From assembly GCA_964433555.1 (NCBI GenBank), contig CAYSRG010000002.1, forward strand, positions 158,918 to 222,917: a stretch of DNA of 64,000 bases. Direction: 5' to 3'. The notes below the pieces were generated by a model that worked only from the letters and a program-made list of their open reading frames with translations, had not been told where the DNA came from and did not search any database. How positions within the stretch are numbered: position 1 is the first letter of the stretch; each line of letters opens with the position of its first letter. The position numbers and the translations under genes are program-made. The DNA comes from Stramentimicrobium sp964433555 (GTDB lineage Bacteria; Atribacterota; Phoenicimicrobiia; Phoenicimicrobiales; Stramentimicrobiaceae). Positions 9,073-17,354 of this stretch are shown here, one piece after another.

Positions 9073-10091
9073 TCGCTCAGAAACCTCAATTCCAATATTT
9101 CATCAACATTAAATGCATCTCTTATATAACCTAATTCTGCAACGAAATTTATTGTATCCTGAACGTTTGCAGAATCAATATCCATATTATAATCTAATCT
9201 ATGCATAGATTTTAATAAAGTATCAGCATTAAATTCAACCATACTCATGTCTATATCCTTTATCTGAGCTGGTAGGGTATATTCACCATCCAGGGATAAC
9301 TGATGGGCGACTATCTCAGCTGCCTTCTCTGGATTTTGATTAATCCAATCCGTTGCTTTCTCTGTTACCTTGACTAGTTTTCTGACTACTTCGGGGTAAT
9401 CTTCCAGTAATTCTGTTTTGACTACTAAAACACTTCCCTGCATTTCCGGCCATACCTCTTGGCTCATCAACAACATATGGTAGTTAAAATTTTCTGCCAT
9501 AGTAGCCCATTGTTCGGGAAGAAAAGCTGCATCCAATCTACCCATCTGAATAGCTAAAAGCTGTTTTGGCGGATTCATCCTCTGAATATTGTTTAATACC
9601 TTATCCTCGTTTAAATTGTATTTATCAATTGTTTTACGGAGAAGCACATCTACAGCTCCTCCCTCTGTAACACATCCAATTCGCATTCCTTCTTTTTCAA
9701 GGTCTTGCACACTCTTAACTTTATTACTGTCAACGACTAATCCATATCCATATTTATGCGTTCCTGCCACTATCTTTATAGGTACTTTCGCATTGACATA
9801 GGCATTGATTGCCGGAACCAGACAAATATAGGCTGCTTGAATATCTCCCCGCCCCAAGGCAGAAGCCAAAGCCATACCGGTAACATAGCTTTCATATGAA
9901 TTAATATTTAAGCCTTCTTCCTCAAACCATCCTTGATATTGACTGACATAGGCAGAAGCAGCATGATCCATAAATTCTACTGCGATTCCGATGGACACGC
10001 TTTCTTTTGCAACACAAGAGATTGAAATAAAAAAACAACTCAAAATAAATAATACATTTATAATCAATAAGGTTACTTTTTTCATAATCAA
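9069..10091 (-). CDS. ABC transporter substrate-binding protein, NMT1/SsuA-like
   Basis: Secreted or membrane-anchored ligand-binding component. An N-terminal signal segment (KKVTLLIINVLFILSCFFI) ends near a cysteine (ISCVAK), so it may be a lipoprotein. The mature part begins VSIGIAVEFMDHAASAYVSQ, the fold start of NMT1/SsuA proteins, followed by FEEEGLNI and ALGRGDIQAAY, typical of this family. The track start is a TTG at 10091 with AAAGGA five bases upstream; an ATG two codons later (10085) is the alternative. It is coupled to the permease by a four-base overlap. Confidence 0.87.
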   Translation of the reverse strand: MIMKKVTLLIINVLFILSCFFISISCVAKESVSIGIAVEFMDHAASAYVSQYQGWFEEEGLNINSYESYVTGMALASALGRGDIQAAYICLVPAINAYVNAKVPIKIVAGTHKYGYGLVVDSNKVKSVQDLEKEGMRIGCVTEGGAVDVLLRKTIDKYNLNEDKVLNNIQRMNPPKQLLAIQMGRLDAAFLPEQWATMAENFNYHMLLMSQEVWPEMQGSVLVVKTELLEDYPEVVRKLVKVTEKATDWINQNPEKAAEIVAHQLSLDGEYTLPAQIKDIDMSMVEFNADTLLKSMHRLDYNMDIDSANVQDTINFVAELGYIRDAFNVDEILELRFLSE

Positions 10092-10216
10092 TTAATTCCT
10101 TTCATTGTATTTTTCCTTTTAAATTTTGGGCAGTTTTACCCTTCTCTCATTCACTTGTTAAATAGTTACTCTTTTGGCATTACATAATATATAAATAAAT
10201 CCTCCTTTACTTGTTC

Positions 10217-10942
10217 TCAATGACTGCAAAAACAGCACTGTTTATAACCCATAAGATAGGCAATCCCACTTATAGTTACTCCATAAAAAATAATGGGTTT
10301 CCTATCTAAGAGAGTTGTTAAAGTATTATTTACTGCTGTAGTTCCGGTTGCTATAATAATATCTGACCATGATATTATCTCTTCCGTATGGGAAGCATCC
10401 TCTATGGACATGCCATTTTTGTTAAGACCTATATTATCCTTATCCAAATCTACAACCCTAATCTCGAAATCTGTTAACAGTGATTCAACTATTGCTGGTT
10501 GTAATCCAATAAACGCAATTTTAGGATTACCATAGTTTGCCAAAATATAATCTTTAAAACGAGCAGCGCATTCAGTAGGCTCCCGGTCTCTACAATGAAC
10601 AGTATTTTCGATATACCCTAAATAACGTAATACAGCATTAATACTGGAGACCAAAACAGCTCTTTGAAAATTGTCAATAAGCGGCAATTGGAAAACCTCC
10701 CTTAAAGTCCCCTTGAAATTACCCGGCATATCAGTATAGGCTTGCCCCATACTCCGCCTAAAATCGGCTTGCAACATCATTTCTTTTCCTTTTAATAAAG
10801 GAAAATCTTTCCTTTCTGGATTGCCTATGGCTTCCCCAGGATTAAGAGGCCTTACCTTTAACACATTTATTTCAGATGACCATAAATCATCATCTAATAT
10901 AATTTTAAAAATTTTTTCTTTAACTGTTTCTAATAAATCCAT
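10217..10942 (-). CDS. DUF364-type putative heavy-metal-chelating protein
   Basis: About 241 aa. The N-terminal part resembles DUF4213 and the C-terminal half (NPKIAFIGLQPAIVESLL, DLDKDNIGLN, SDIIIATGTTAVNNTL, PIIFYGVTISGIAYL) the DUF364 fold, which has been suggested to bind heavy metals or a metal cofactor. I set the start at the ATG at 10942 (MDLLETVKEK) because AAGGA precedes it; a longer frame reaches 11044 but would overlap the preceding gene. The protein ends in a cysteine-rich tail (QCCFCSH). It directly follows a MoeA-like protein that also ends in a cysteine cluster, suggesting a joint role in molybdenum-cofactor metal handling. Exact function unknown. Confidence 0.8.
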   Translation of the reverse strand: MDLLETVKEKIFKIILDDDLWSSEINVLKVRPLNPGEAIGNPERKDFPLLKGKEMMLQADFRRSMGQAYTDMPGNFKGTLREVFQLPLIDNFQRAVLVSSINAVLRYLGYIENTVHCRDREPTECAARFKDYILANYGNPKIAFIGLQPAIVESLLTDFEIRVVDLDKDNIGLNKNGMSIEDASHTEEIISWSDIIIATGTTAVNNTLTTLLDRKPIIFYGVTISGIAYLMGYKQCCFCSH

Positions 10943-10985
10943 AATTTCAAATTCCTTTTTAATACTTATTATTAGGTAGGTTAAT

Positions 10986-12005
10986 TTACCTTCCAAAATA
11001 GCAAAATGGGTAATGACAGGTAGTACAAGTAGAGCAAAAACCACCTTCGCCCATTTTTATAAAGTCTTTTTTAGATAATATTTCACCTGAGAATATCCTT
11101 GGTAAAACAATATCTAAAATGGTATTCGCATAAAATAAGGAAGCACCCGGAATGCCTATCAACATTGTTTTCCCTAAATAAGCTAACAGAAACATATTAC
11201 CCGGCTGTACTGGAATACCATAGGTAACAATCCTTGCCCCGCTATCCTTTATAGCGCTGGGAGTCAGGTCATCTGGATCTACCGACATACCTCCACTTAA
11301 GGCAATAAGCTCTATACCCTGGTCTATAAAATATTTTATTGCATTAACAATTTTCTGTTTTTCATCTGTACAGAAAATTTGTTGCTGTACATCTGCTCCA
11401 AAATGAGAAAATTTCTTTCTTAGCAAAGGCCCGAATCCATCTTCAATTAATCCCTTATAGACCTCGTTACCGGTAGTAATAATACCCACCCTTAAAGGCT
11501 TATATTGTTGTACTAAAAAAACTGCTCCTTCTTGCTGACTTAATAATTCCACTTTCTTGATACTCTTTTCCGGAATAGTCAGTGGAACAATCCGCACACC
11601 CGCTAATCCTTGACTTTTTTCCACCGCAAAATTATTGGGTAAACTGGCAATGGTAATATTTTTAATAGAATTTATCCGATAGAGCAGTTTGCTGCTAACC
11701 TTAAATAATCCTTTGGTCTGTGATTTTAAAGTAATTTTTCCTTCCACAGGCTCTTTAAAGGTAATATTTTCTCCGGATATTGCTTTAGATATTCTTAAAG
11801 CAGCTTCATTTTCATGGATTTCTCCTGGTTTAGGCTGCCAGATATAGAGATATTCTTTGCCAATTTTCCTTAATTCACGAATATCTTCCTCTCTAATAAT
11901 ATGACCTTTGCGAAAAAGGGGACCTTTAAATTGTCCGGGAATAATCTGAGTTATATCATGACATAATTTCATTCCAATCGCTTTTTCTATGGGTACTTTT
12001 TTCAT
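10986..12005 (-). CDS. MoeA-like molybdopterin-binding protein with Cys-rich C-terminus
   Basis: The MoCF-biosynthesis (molybdopterin-binding) domain covers residues about 172-310 (VGIITTGNEVYKGLIEDGFG, then ALSGGMSVDPDDLTPSAI and MLIGIPGASLFY). The N-terminal half (KAIGMKLCHDITQI, FRKGHIIREEDI) matches the shortened MoeA-related family of 330-340 aa. The extreme C-terminus carries CSTCTTCHYPFC (Cys324, 327, 330, 335), a potential metal or Fe-S site not found in classical MoeA. It sits between a ModE-like regulator and a DUF364 gene. A role in metal insertion or cofactor tailoring for the hydroxylases is likely but inferred. Confidence 0.88.
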   Translation of the reverse strand: MKKVPIEKAIGMKLCHDITQIIPGQFKGPLFRKGHIIREEDIRELRKIGKEYLYIWQPKPGEIHENEAALRISKAISGENITFKEPVEGKITLKSQTKGLFKVSSKLLYRINSIKNITIASLPNNFAVEKSQGLAGVRIVPLTIPEKSIKKVELLSQQEGAVFLVQQYKPLRVGIITTGNEVYKGLIEDGFGPLLRKKFSHFGADVQQQIFCTDEKQKIVNAIKYFIDQGIELIALSGGMSVDPDDLTPSAIKDSGARIVTYGIPVQPGNMFLLAYLGKTMLIGIPGASLFYANTILDIVLPRIFSGEILSKKDFIKMGEGGFCSTCTTCHYPFCYFGR

Positions 12006-12157
12006 TCAGATTTCCTTTCTAACAAACTTTAGATTTTTAAATTTTCTATTTTTTAGCTTTTCTGGAGAACTATTAATAATTACTACCCCCTGGAGAGAAC
12101 AATTTAAAATTTATTAACTAATAATTATACTTTTATAAGTATAACGATTAGAAAAAA

Positions 12158-12496
12158 TTATTTTGATTTAAATACATCTTGGTAAATGGCATTCATACTC
12201 TTTTCTGCCTGTTCGTAAAAATTTTTATATTTTTCCTGTAAAATCCTTGCCTCTTCAGTCAATTCTGAACCTCCCCCGCTCTCTCCCCCTACCTTTCTGT
12301 TTAACAGCTTAAACCCTAATTTTTTTTCTAAACTTCTAATTAAATTCCAGGCTTGGGAATAAGACATCTTAATCTCAAAAGCTGCCTGCCTTAACGATCC
12401 AGTCCTTTCTATTCGTTTTAAGATATCAAAAGGTCCATCACCAAAAACCTTGCCTTTTTCATTTTCCAACCAGATCTTATAATGAAGTTTCATCAC
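12158..12496 (-). CDS. ModE-like winged-helix regulator lacking the molybdate-binding domain
   Basis: A 112-residue protein equivalent to the N-terminal DNA-binding half of ModE: GDGPFDILKRIERTGSLRQA, then MSYSQAWNLIRSLEKKLGF, and the glycine-rich wing KVGGESGGGSELTEEA. The molbindin effector domains of full ModE are absent. GTG (12496) and ATG (12493) are adjacent possible starts. It sits between XdhC-type and MoeA-like genes, so it probably responds to molybdenum or cofactor status through a partner, or acts as a constitutive repressor. No operator was identified. Confidence 0.88.
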   Translation of the reverse strand: MMKLHYKIWLENEKGKVFGDGPFDILKRIERTGSLRQAAFEIKMSYSQAWNLIRSLEKKLGFKLLNRKVGGESGGGSELTEEARILQEKYKNFYEQAEKSMNAIYQDVFKSK

Positions 12497-12601
12497 TTAA
12501 TTATCACCATATCTTAATCTCAATTATAAATAAATACCAATTTCTATAAATATGTTTTTATAATCGACAAAATTATTATTAACTAAATTGCTATCTCTTT
12601 T

Positions 12602-13381
12602 TTAGGACTTCCCTCTTTTGACCTTTATTACCTCTGCTATAATACTTATGGCTATTTCTTCTGGAGTTTGGGCACCTATTTTTAAACCAATAGGAGTAAA
12701 TACCTTATCTATCTTCTCCTGATTAACTCCCTTTTCCTTTAAATGCTGAAAAATAACAGCATTTTTTTGCTTGCTGCCAATCATTCCTATATATTTAGGT
12801 TGATAGTTGATAACTGAAAGTAAGGCCTCTTCATCTTTGAGATGCCCTCTGGTTACAATTACCACATAGACAGAGTCAAAACTTTTAATTTCCTTAAGAG
12901 CCCGATTAGGTTCTGATATGATAATCCGATCGGCTTCTGGAAACCTTTCTGTATTGGCAAATACCTTTCTTTCATCGATAATGGTCACTTGAAAACCAAT
13001 CATTTTAGCAAATTTAGATAAAACCATGGCAATATGCCCGGCACCAAAAATAACCATTTCCTCTTGAGGAGTAAATACATCAATAAACAATTTTACACTA
13101 CCTCCACAAATCATCCAATCTTCTGAGGAAGCCTCTTCTTTGGTCAGTTGATAAGTTAAAAACTTAGCTTTTTCTGCTTTTAAAGCGAGTTTTGCCTCTT
13201 CAATAGCCTTGGCTTCTACTAATCCACCTCCGATAGTACCAGCAATTAAACCATCCTTATTTACCACCATCTTGCAACCCAGCTTCCCGGGAGATGAACC
13301 GCTAACATCAACTATAGTCACTAGAGCAATGCTTTCTTTATTCCGAACACCTTTTATGACTTCCTCTAAAATAGAAATCAT
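12602..13381 (-). CDS. XdhC/CoxI-family molybdenum hydroxylase maturation protein
   Basis: Accessory protein that binds molybdenum cofactor and helps sulfurate and insert it into xanthine-dehydrogenase-type enzymes. N-terminal XdhC/CoxI motifs are visible (IALVTIVDVSGSSPGKLGCK, then GTIGGGLVEAKA), followed by a Rossmann domain (MVIFGAGHIAMVLSKFAKMI) and a C-terminal IGSKQKN...IGLKIGAQTPEEIAISI signature read in two parts. The 259-aa length is typical. It overlaps the YqeB gene by four bases and belongs to the hydroxylase maturation block. Confidence 0.9.
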   Translation of the reverse strand: MISILEEVIKGVRNKESIALVTIVDVSGSSPGKLGCKMVVNKDGLIAGTIGGGLVEAKAIEEAKLALKAEKAKFLTYQLTKEEASSEDWMICGGSVKLFIDVFTPQEEMVIFGAGHIAMVLSKFAKMIGFQVTIIDERKVFANTERFPEADRIIISEPNRALKEIKSFDSVYVVIVTRGHLKDEEALLSVINYQPKYIGMIGSKQKNAVIFQHLKEKGVNQEKIDKVFTPIGLKIGAQTPEEIAISIIAEVIKVKRGKS

Positions 13382-14211
13382 TTCCCCTCTTTTTTAAAAA
13401 ATTCTTTACCTGAATTGCTTAAATAACTACAAATAGCTTCTAGTGCTCCTCCTCCAATAGAAAGAGCTTTATCAGAGACTGTAAAGCAGTAATCCCTTAT
13501 CCCTCTGTGATCAATATCTCCCACCTTCATTCCCTTAGTTACCTGTGTATTGGGATAAATAAGGCCACGTAATACACCAGATAATTGTGCCCTTAGGGGA
13601 ATACCATTCACTGTAGCAATTATATCATTTATTTGTACTAAATCTCCTATCTCATGTTCAGGGATAATTTGTCCCTCATCAGGAGATCTTAAGAGACGCT
13701 TCTCGGATTCCCCTTTTATTTCACCAGGTATTCCAGTATCTGGCAAAGCTCCTCCTTGGTATATTACCCTTCCTAAATAATGACCTCTCTTAGTTTCTAT
13801 TACTGCATCTACATCAATACCGGCTTGAAATCCCGGACCTATTCCAATGACCAGTGCTGCCTGATTTTTGCTGGTTCCTAAATTGCGTTTAGCCATAATA
13901 GCATCTATTAAAATAAGAGGATTATAGTATTCAATGGCTTTTCCTAAGGGATCAATTAAAATAGCTATTTTTCTACTATTTACGATTTCATCAGCTTGGT
14001 CATAAGTCTCGGCTAACACTCCTGTAATATCATCTATACTACAGGAACCATGAAAAACTGCCTTGGCAAAAGAAACCGGTAAACGAATAGCTAAGGGATG
14101 CATTGTTTCCAATATAATTATCTTAAATCCAGAGTGAAATAACCGAACAGCAACTCCAGATGCTAAATCCCCACCACCTCTAATGATGACTAATTCATTC
14201 TTGATATTCAT
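13378..14211 (-). CDS. yqeB: YqeB/EF2563-family selenium-dependent molybdenum hydroxylase protein
   Basis: 277 aa with the family hallmarks VIIRGGGDLASGVAVRLFHS at residues 8-27, HGSCSIDDITG, and IDPLGKAIEYYNPLILIDA. The protein family is a genomic marker of organisms whose molybdenum hydroxylases carry labile, SelD-dependent selenium. It overlaps both neighbours (MobA-like upstream, XdhC downstream), so the four maturation genes are translationally coupled. Its biochemical activity is not established. No selD gene is in the window. Confidence 0.88.
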   Translation of the reverse strand: MNIKNELVIIRGGGDLASGVAVRLFHSGFKIIILETMHPLAIRLPVSFAKAVFHGSCSIDDITGVLAETYDQADEIVNSRKIAILIDPLGKAIEYYNPLILIDAIMAKRNLGTSKNQAALVIGIGPGFQAGIDVDAVIETKRGHYLGRVIYQGGALPDTGIPGEIKGESEKRLLRSPDEGQIIPEHEIGDLVQINDIIATVNGIPLRAQLSGVLRGLIYPNTQVTKGMKVGDIDHRGIRDYCFTVSDKALSIGGGALEAICSYLSNSGKEFFKKEGK

Positions 14212-14833
14212 TTCTCTTACACCATTTTTCTGATATTTTCAAATAAGTTTTGGCTTTTATATAATCTTCTTCCTTATCAATATCAAATAAAATTGCATTA
14301 TCTTTCATAGCAACTTTTTTCACCTTATCAGGATATGCTCTAATTAACAGTCTTCCCCCCATATCACCGGTTATTTTCATAAAATCTTCTTTCCAGGCTA
14401 TATCAAAAAGAACTGGATTCCCAGATTTGCCCTGATAATAAGGAACAATTATCTCTTTGTTCCCCTTCTGGAAAGCCTTGATTAACAAATTGATAATATT
14501 AGAATTAATAAAAGGCTGATCACCTAACATTACACAAAAACCATCAATATTCTTCTGGTTATCTAATTCAACCAAGGCTTTTTGAAGAGAAGTACTCATC
14601 CCGTCTTTATAATCGGGATTAGAAACAACAGTTACCCTGTATTTGTATTTTGTTCCTCTTTTTGTAATCTTATTATCATCTGGTTGTACCACTAGAATAA
14701 TTTTTCCCAATTTAGATTTTACTACTGCTTCTAACACCCAGTCAATAACAGTCTTTGTCCCTAAAGGAAGCATAAGTTTGTGCTGGCCAATTCTTTTCCC
14801 CTCTCCGGCAGCCAAAATTATACCGGCAATCAT
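14195..14833 (-). CDS. MobA-like nucleotidyltransferase (molybdenum cofactor cytidylyltransferase, MocA type)
   Basis: Adds a nucleotide (probably CMP) to molybdopterin. The nucleotide-binding loop GIILAAGEGKRIGQHKLMLP is at residues 4-23, and CVMLGDQPFI near residue 100 is the metal-binding GDxP motif. Length 212 aa fits the MocA/YgfJ group, which serves xanthine-dehydrogenase-type enzymes. It overlaps YqeB by 17 bases and YqeC by four bases. Confidence 0.9.
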   Translation of the reverse strand: MIAGIILAAGEGKRIGQHKLMLPLGTKTVIDWVLEAVVKSKLGKIILVVQPDDNKITKRGTKYKYRVTVVSNPDYKDGMSTSLQKALVELDNQKNIDGFCVMLGDQPFINSNIINLLIKAFQKGNKEIIVPYYQGKSGNPVLFDIAWKEDFMKITGDMGGRLLIRAYPDKVKKVAMKDNAILFDIDKEEDYIKAKTYLKISEKWCKRNEYQE

Positions 14834-15636
14834 GTTATTTTACCACTAATCACTTTTAAAATTGAACTATCCTTCTGTAAGGTATCTCCTATTATAATAT
14901 CACTAATACGGGCTTGATTATTCATTATAACTTGAATTGCCACTTCTGTAGCAATGCTATCCTTTTCCCGGTTATTGACCTTATTAAGAAAAAGATGTCG
15001 TCGAGCAAATTTAGGTGAATTTTTGAATAAACCAGCAGGATGGTTAATAAGAGCTACTATCACCTCAGTATTAATTTTTTTACCCCATTTTAAACCGGTT
15101 AAACGACTAAAAATAGATGATCGAAAAACATTTTCTTCCCCCAGCCGCAAACCAATAGCTTCTATTCCTATCACTCCCACTAAATCGGTAGTCATTTTAG
15201 GAACTACCGGCTCATAATAGGTGGGAGCCTTAATTGGTCTTCCTCTTGCCCCATCAGCCTCTACTATAAAAAAATCTGCTAATCCTTCCCGCCACCAGTA
15301 ATTCAGATAAGAGCGTTTCGGACCTATAAATTTCTCTCTCCCGTTTTCTATTAACCGCTGGTTTAAAAGTATTATTATTCCATTTTTATCCTGCTGAAAG
15401 TAACTTTTAATATTTTCTTCTATTACCTGGGCATTGGAAGATTCAATGGCTTGCCCTTCCTCTAAAAAAGGATTCACCTGGTCAGTGAACATTTTAGTGG
15501 TAGTAGTTAAAATAATTCTTTTCTTCTTTTCACTTAATTCCTCAGTTAGAATTTGAAGGATAGAACTCTTGCCACCTGCACCAACTAAAGATATGAAAGC
15601 CTTATCTTTTAATTTTAGAGCCTCGCTTATCAGCAT
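14830..15636 (-). CDS. yqeC: YqeC-family putative selenium-dependent hydroxylase accessory protein
   Basis: 268 aa with a P-loop-like motif VGAGGKSSILQILTEEL at residues 18-34, followed by RIILTTTTKMF and the central FIVEADGARGRPIKAP segment that typifies YqeC. This family co-occurs with yqeB and selD in genomes with selenium-dependent molybdenum hydroxylases. It starts the maturation block immediately after the second hydroxylase operon part. Function in selenium or cofactor handling is inferred from that co-occurrence. Confidence 0.88.
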   Translation of the reverse strand: MLISEALKLKDKAFISLVGAGGKSSILQILTEELSEKKKRIILTTTTKMFTDQVNPFLEEGQAIESSNAQVIEENIKSYFQQDKNGIIILLNQRLIENGREKFIGPKRSYLNYWWREGLADFFIVEADGARGRPIKAPTYYEPVVPKMTTDLVGVIGIEAIGLRLGEENVFRSSIFSRLTGLKWGKKINTEVIVALINHPAGLFKNSPKFARRHLFLNKVNNREKDSIATEVAIQVIMNNQARISDIIIGDTLQKDSSILKVISGKIT

Positions 15637-15807
15637 CTTCTTAACACCATAAGAATCTTATTAATTCAAATCAATCTTAAAAATAGTAAATCACTCAAAT
15701 AATACAGAATTGCATTAAAATTCATGACTAATGTAAATTATTCTTTTAATCAATTATACATAACAATCTGTATAATTTTTAATCTTTTTGAAGATAACCA
15801 ACTATTT

Positions 15808-16284
15808 TTAACAGTACATTTTATGGGCAGCAGAATTAATCGCTTTTATTATCTTTTTATAACCGGTACATCGGCATAAATTGCCCGATATAGCTATTTT
15901 GATCTCCTCTTCTGTGGGATTAGGATTTTTATCTAATAACGCTTTGGCAGAGAGAATCATGCCAGGAGTACAAAAACCGCATTGCGAGGCACCTTCCTCC
16001 ATAAAACTTTCTTGGAGAGGATGAAGGTTACCATTCTTTGCTAATCCTTCAATAGTAGTTACATTTTTACCGTTAACCTCTGCTGCCAGTACTAAGCAGG
16101 AATTAACGGCTAATCCATCAATAAGTACCGTACAAGCCCCGCATTCTCCAGTATCACATCCCCTCTTAGTACCAGTAAGACCTACTTCATTTCTAAGTAA
16201 ATCTAATAATAAGGTATTTGGTTTCACCTTAAGTTCATAATAATCACCATTTATGTTTACTTTTATATTTACCAAATGAGCCAT
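15808..16284 (-). CDS. Molybdenum hydroxylase 2Fe-2S subunit (XdhC/CoxS type), set 2
   Basis: Electron-transfer subunit of a xanthine-dehydrogenase-family enzyme. The plant-type 2Fe-2S cluster uses Cys43, 48, 51 and 63 (GCDTGECGACTVL). The second helical cluster uses Cys102, 105, 137 and 139 (QCGFCTPGM and CRCTGY). All eight ligands are intact and the length of 158 aa is normal. It follows the FAD subunit by 14 bases. Together with the upstream FAD and molybdenum subunits it forms a complete three-subunit hydroxylase. Confidence 0.95.
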   Translation of the reverse strand: MAHLVNIKVNINGDYYELKVKPNTLLLDLLRNEVGLTGTKRGCDTGECGACTVLIDGLAVNSCLVLAAEVNGKNVTTIEGLAKNGNLHPLQESFMEEGASQCGFCTPGMILSAKALLDKNPNPTEEEIKIAISGNLCRCTGYKKIIKAINSAAHKMYC

Positions 16285-16298
16285 AATCTTCTCCTTTG

Positions 16299-17180
16299 CT
16301 ACTCTTCTATTCTCTTTAGAGCTCGGATCAAGGCACGTCTTATATGAACCTTAACCATCTCTTTACGGTACTCTGCCCGAGAACGAGGCAGGCTTTCATT
16401 GGAAGCTATTTCAGCTGTTTGTTTAATAATATCAGCATCTACTCTTTTTCCTTTTAGAAAATCTTCTGCTTTTTCTGCTCTCATTGGGGTAGGAGCTACG
16501 GAGCCTAATCCAATTCCAATATGGGTACATATTTTATCTTCCATGTTATCCACAGTAAGTACTATACCTACTCCAACTAAGGTTTCGTCCTCTGCAGTTA
16601 TTTTAGAATGCCATAGATATACTCCCCTACTATTGGGAGGTAAATCTGGTATTTCAATTTCTGTAATTAATTCTGTACTCTGAAGAATATTTTTAAAGGG
16701 GGTAGTAAAAAAGTCTTGTATCGGGACCACTCTTTCCCCGTCAGCACTTACTAATTTTAATCTGGCTTCTAAAGCAAGCAAGGCAGGGGGCGTGTCTGCA
16801 GAGGGGGAAGAGGTAGCAATATTACCAACAATAGTACCCCTGTTACGAGTCTGCACAGAACCTACTGCCAGAGAGGCCTCTTTCAGCAAACTAAACTTTT
16901 CTGGTAATAGCTGTGAACTGGCTAAAATACCATGGGTTACTGTAGCGCCAATTCTCAAACCCTCTCCTTCCTTATAGTCAATATTATTCAGCTCTGAAAT
17001 ATTCTTTAAATCTATCACATATTCTGGAGTTAACTTTCTTTGTTTCATCTGAACTAAAAGATCAGTCCCTCCTGAAAATACTTTGGCTCTCTCTTTATAT
17101 TTTGCTAAAAGAGAGACTGCTTCAGATAAAGTAGAAGGTGCGAAATACTCAAAATTATTAATCTTTTTTAACCTTATCAT
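16299..17180 (-). CDS. Molybdenum hydroxylase FAD-binding subunit (CoxM type), set 2
   Basis: 293 aa. FAD-binding motifs are visible: AKVFSGGTDLLVQMK at residues about 33-47 and RNRGTIVGNIATSSPSADTP at about 112-131. The C-terminal CO-dehydrogenase flavoprotein domain is present (AEDFLKG, SRAEYRKEMVKVHIRRAL). It passes electrons from the Fe-S subunit to the acceptor. A GGGAGG ribosome-binding site precedes the start, after a 174-base gap from the molybdenum-subunit gene. Confidence 0.94.
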   Translation of the reverse strand: MIRLKKINNFEYFAPSTLSEAVSLLAKYKERAKVFSGGTDLLVQMKQRKLTPEYVIDLKNISELNNIDYKEGEGLRIGATVTHGILASSQLLPEKFSLLKEASLAVGSVQTRNRGTIVGNIATSSPSADTPPALLALEARLKLVSADGERVVPIQDFFTTPFKNILQSTELITEIEIPDLPPNSRGVYLWHSKITAEDETLVGVGIVLTVDNMEDKICTHIGIGLGSVAPTPMRAEKAEDFLKGKRVDADIIKQTAEIASNESLPRSRAEYRKEMVKVHIRRALIRALKRIEE

Positions 17181-17291
17181 ATTATTTTCACTTCCTCCCT
17201 TTCATATTGTGTGTTACTTTCCTGAAATTTAAAACCATTTGTCTCTTAACAATACCAAACCCTGTTTCTGTTTCCCTTTTTATTGGGCAGG

Positions 17292-17323
17292 AAATATTAT
17301 GAATAAACTCTATCATAATATTT
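17292..17323. other. Intercistronic hairpin between Mo and FAD subunit genes
   Basis: Perfect 10-base arms AAATATTATG (17292-17301) and CATAATATTT (17314-17323) enclose a 12-base loop, in the 174-base gap between subunits of one enzyme. There is no following T-run on the minus strand, so an RNA-processing or stability element is more likely than a terminator. Confidence 0.4.
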
Positions 17324-17354
17324 GGTATGTTTAAGATTATTTAAAATTCTATTT

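Noticed and set aside
17292..17323. Hairpin between hydroxylase subunits as a terminator
   Set aside because: There is no T-run after it on the transcribed strand, so termination is not supported; listed as a structural element.
15637..17354. Possible molybdenum-cofactor riboswitch in the gaps upstream of maturation or FAD-subunit genes
   Set aside because: The gaps are short, AT-rich and lack the GC-rich multi-helix pattern of that riboswitch; nothing beyond one simple hairpin was seen.
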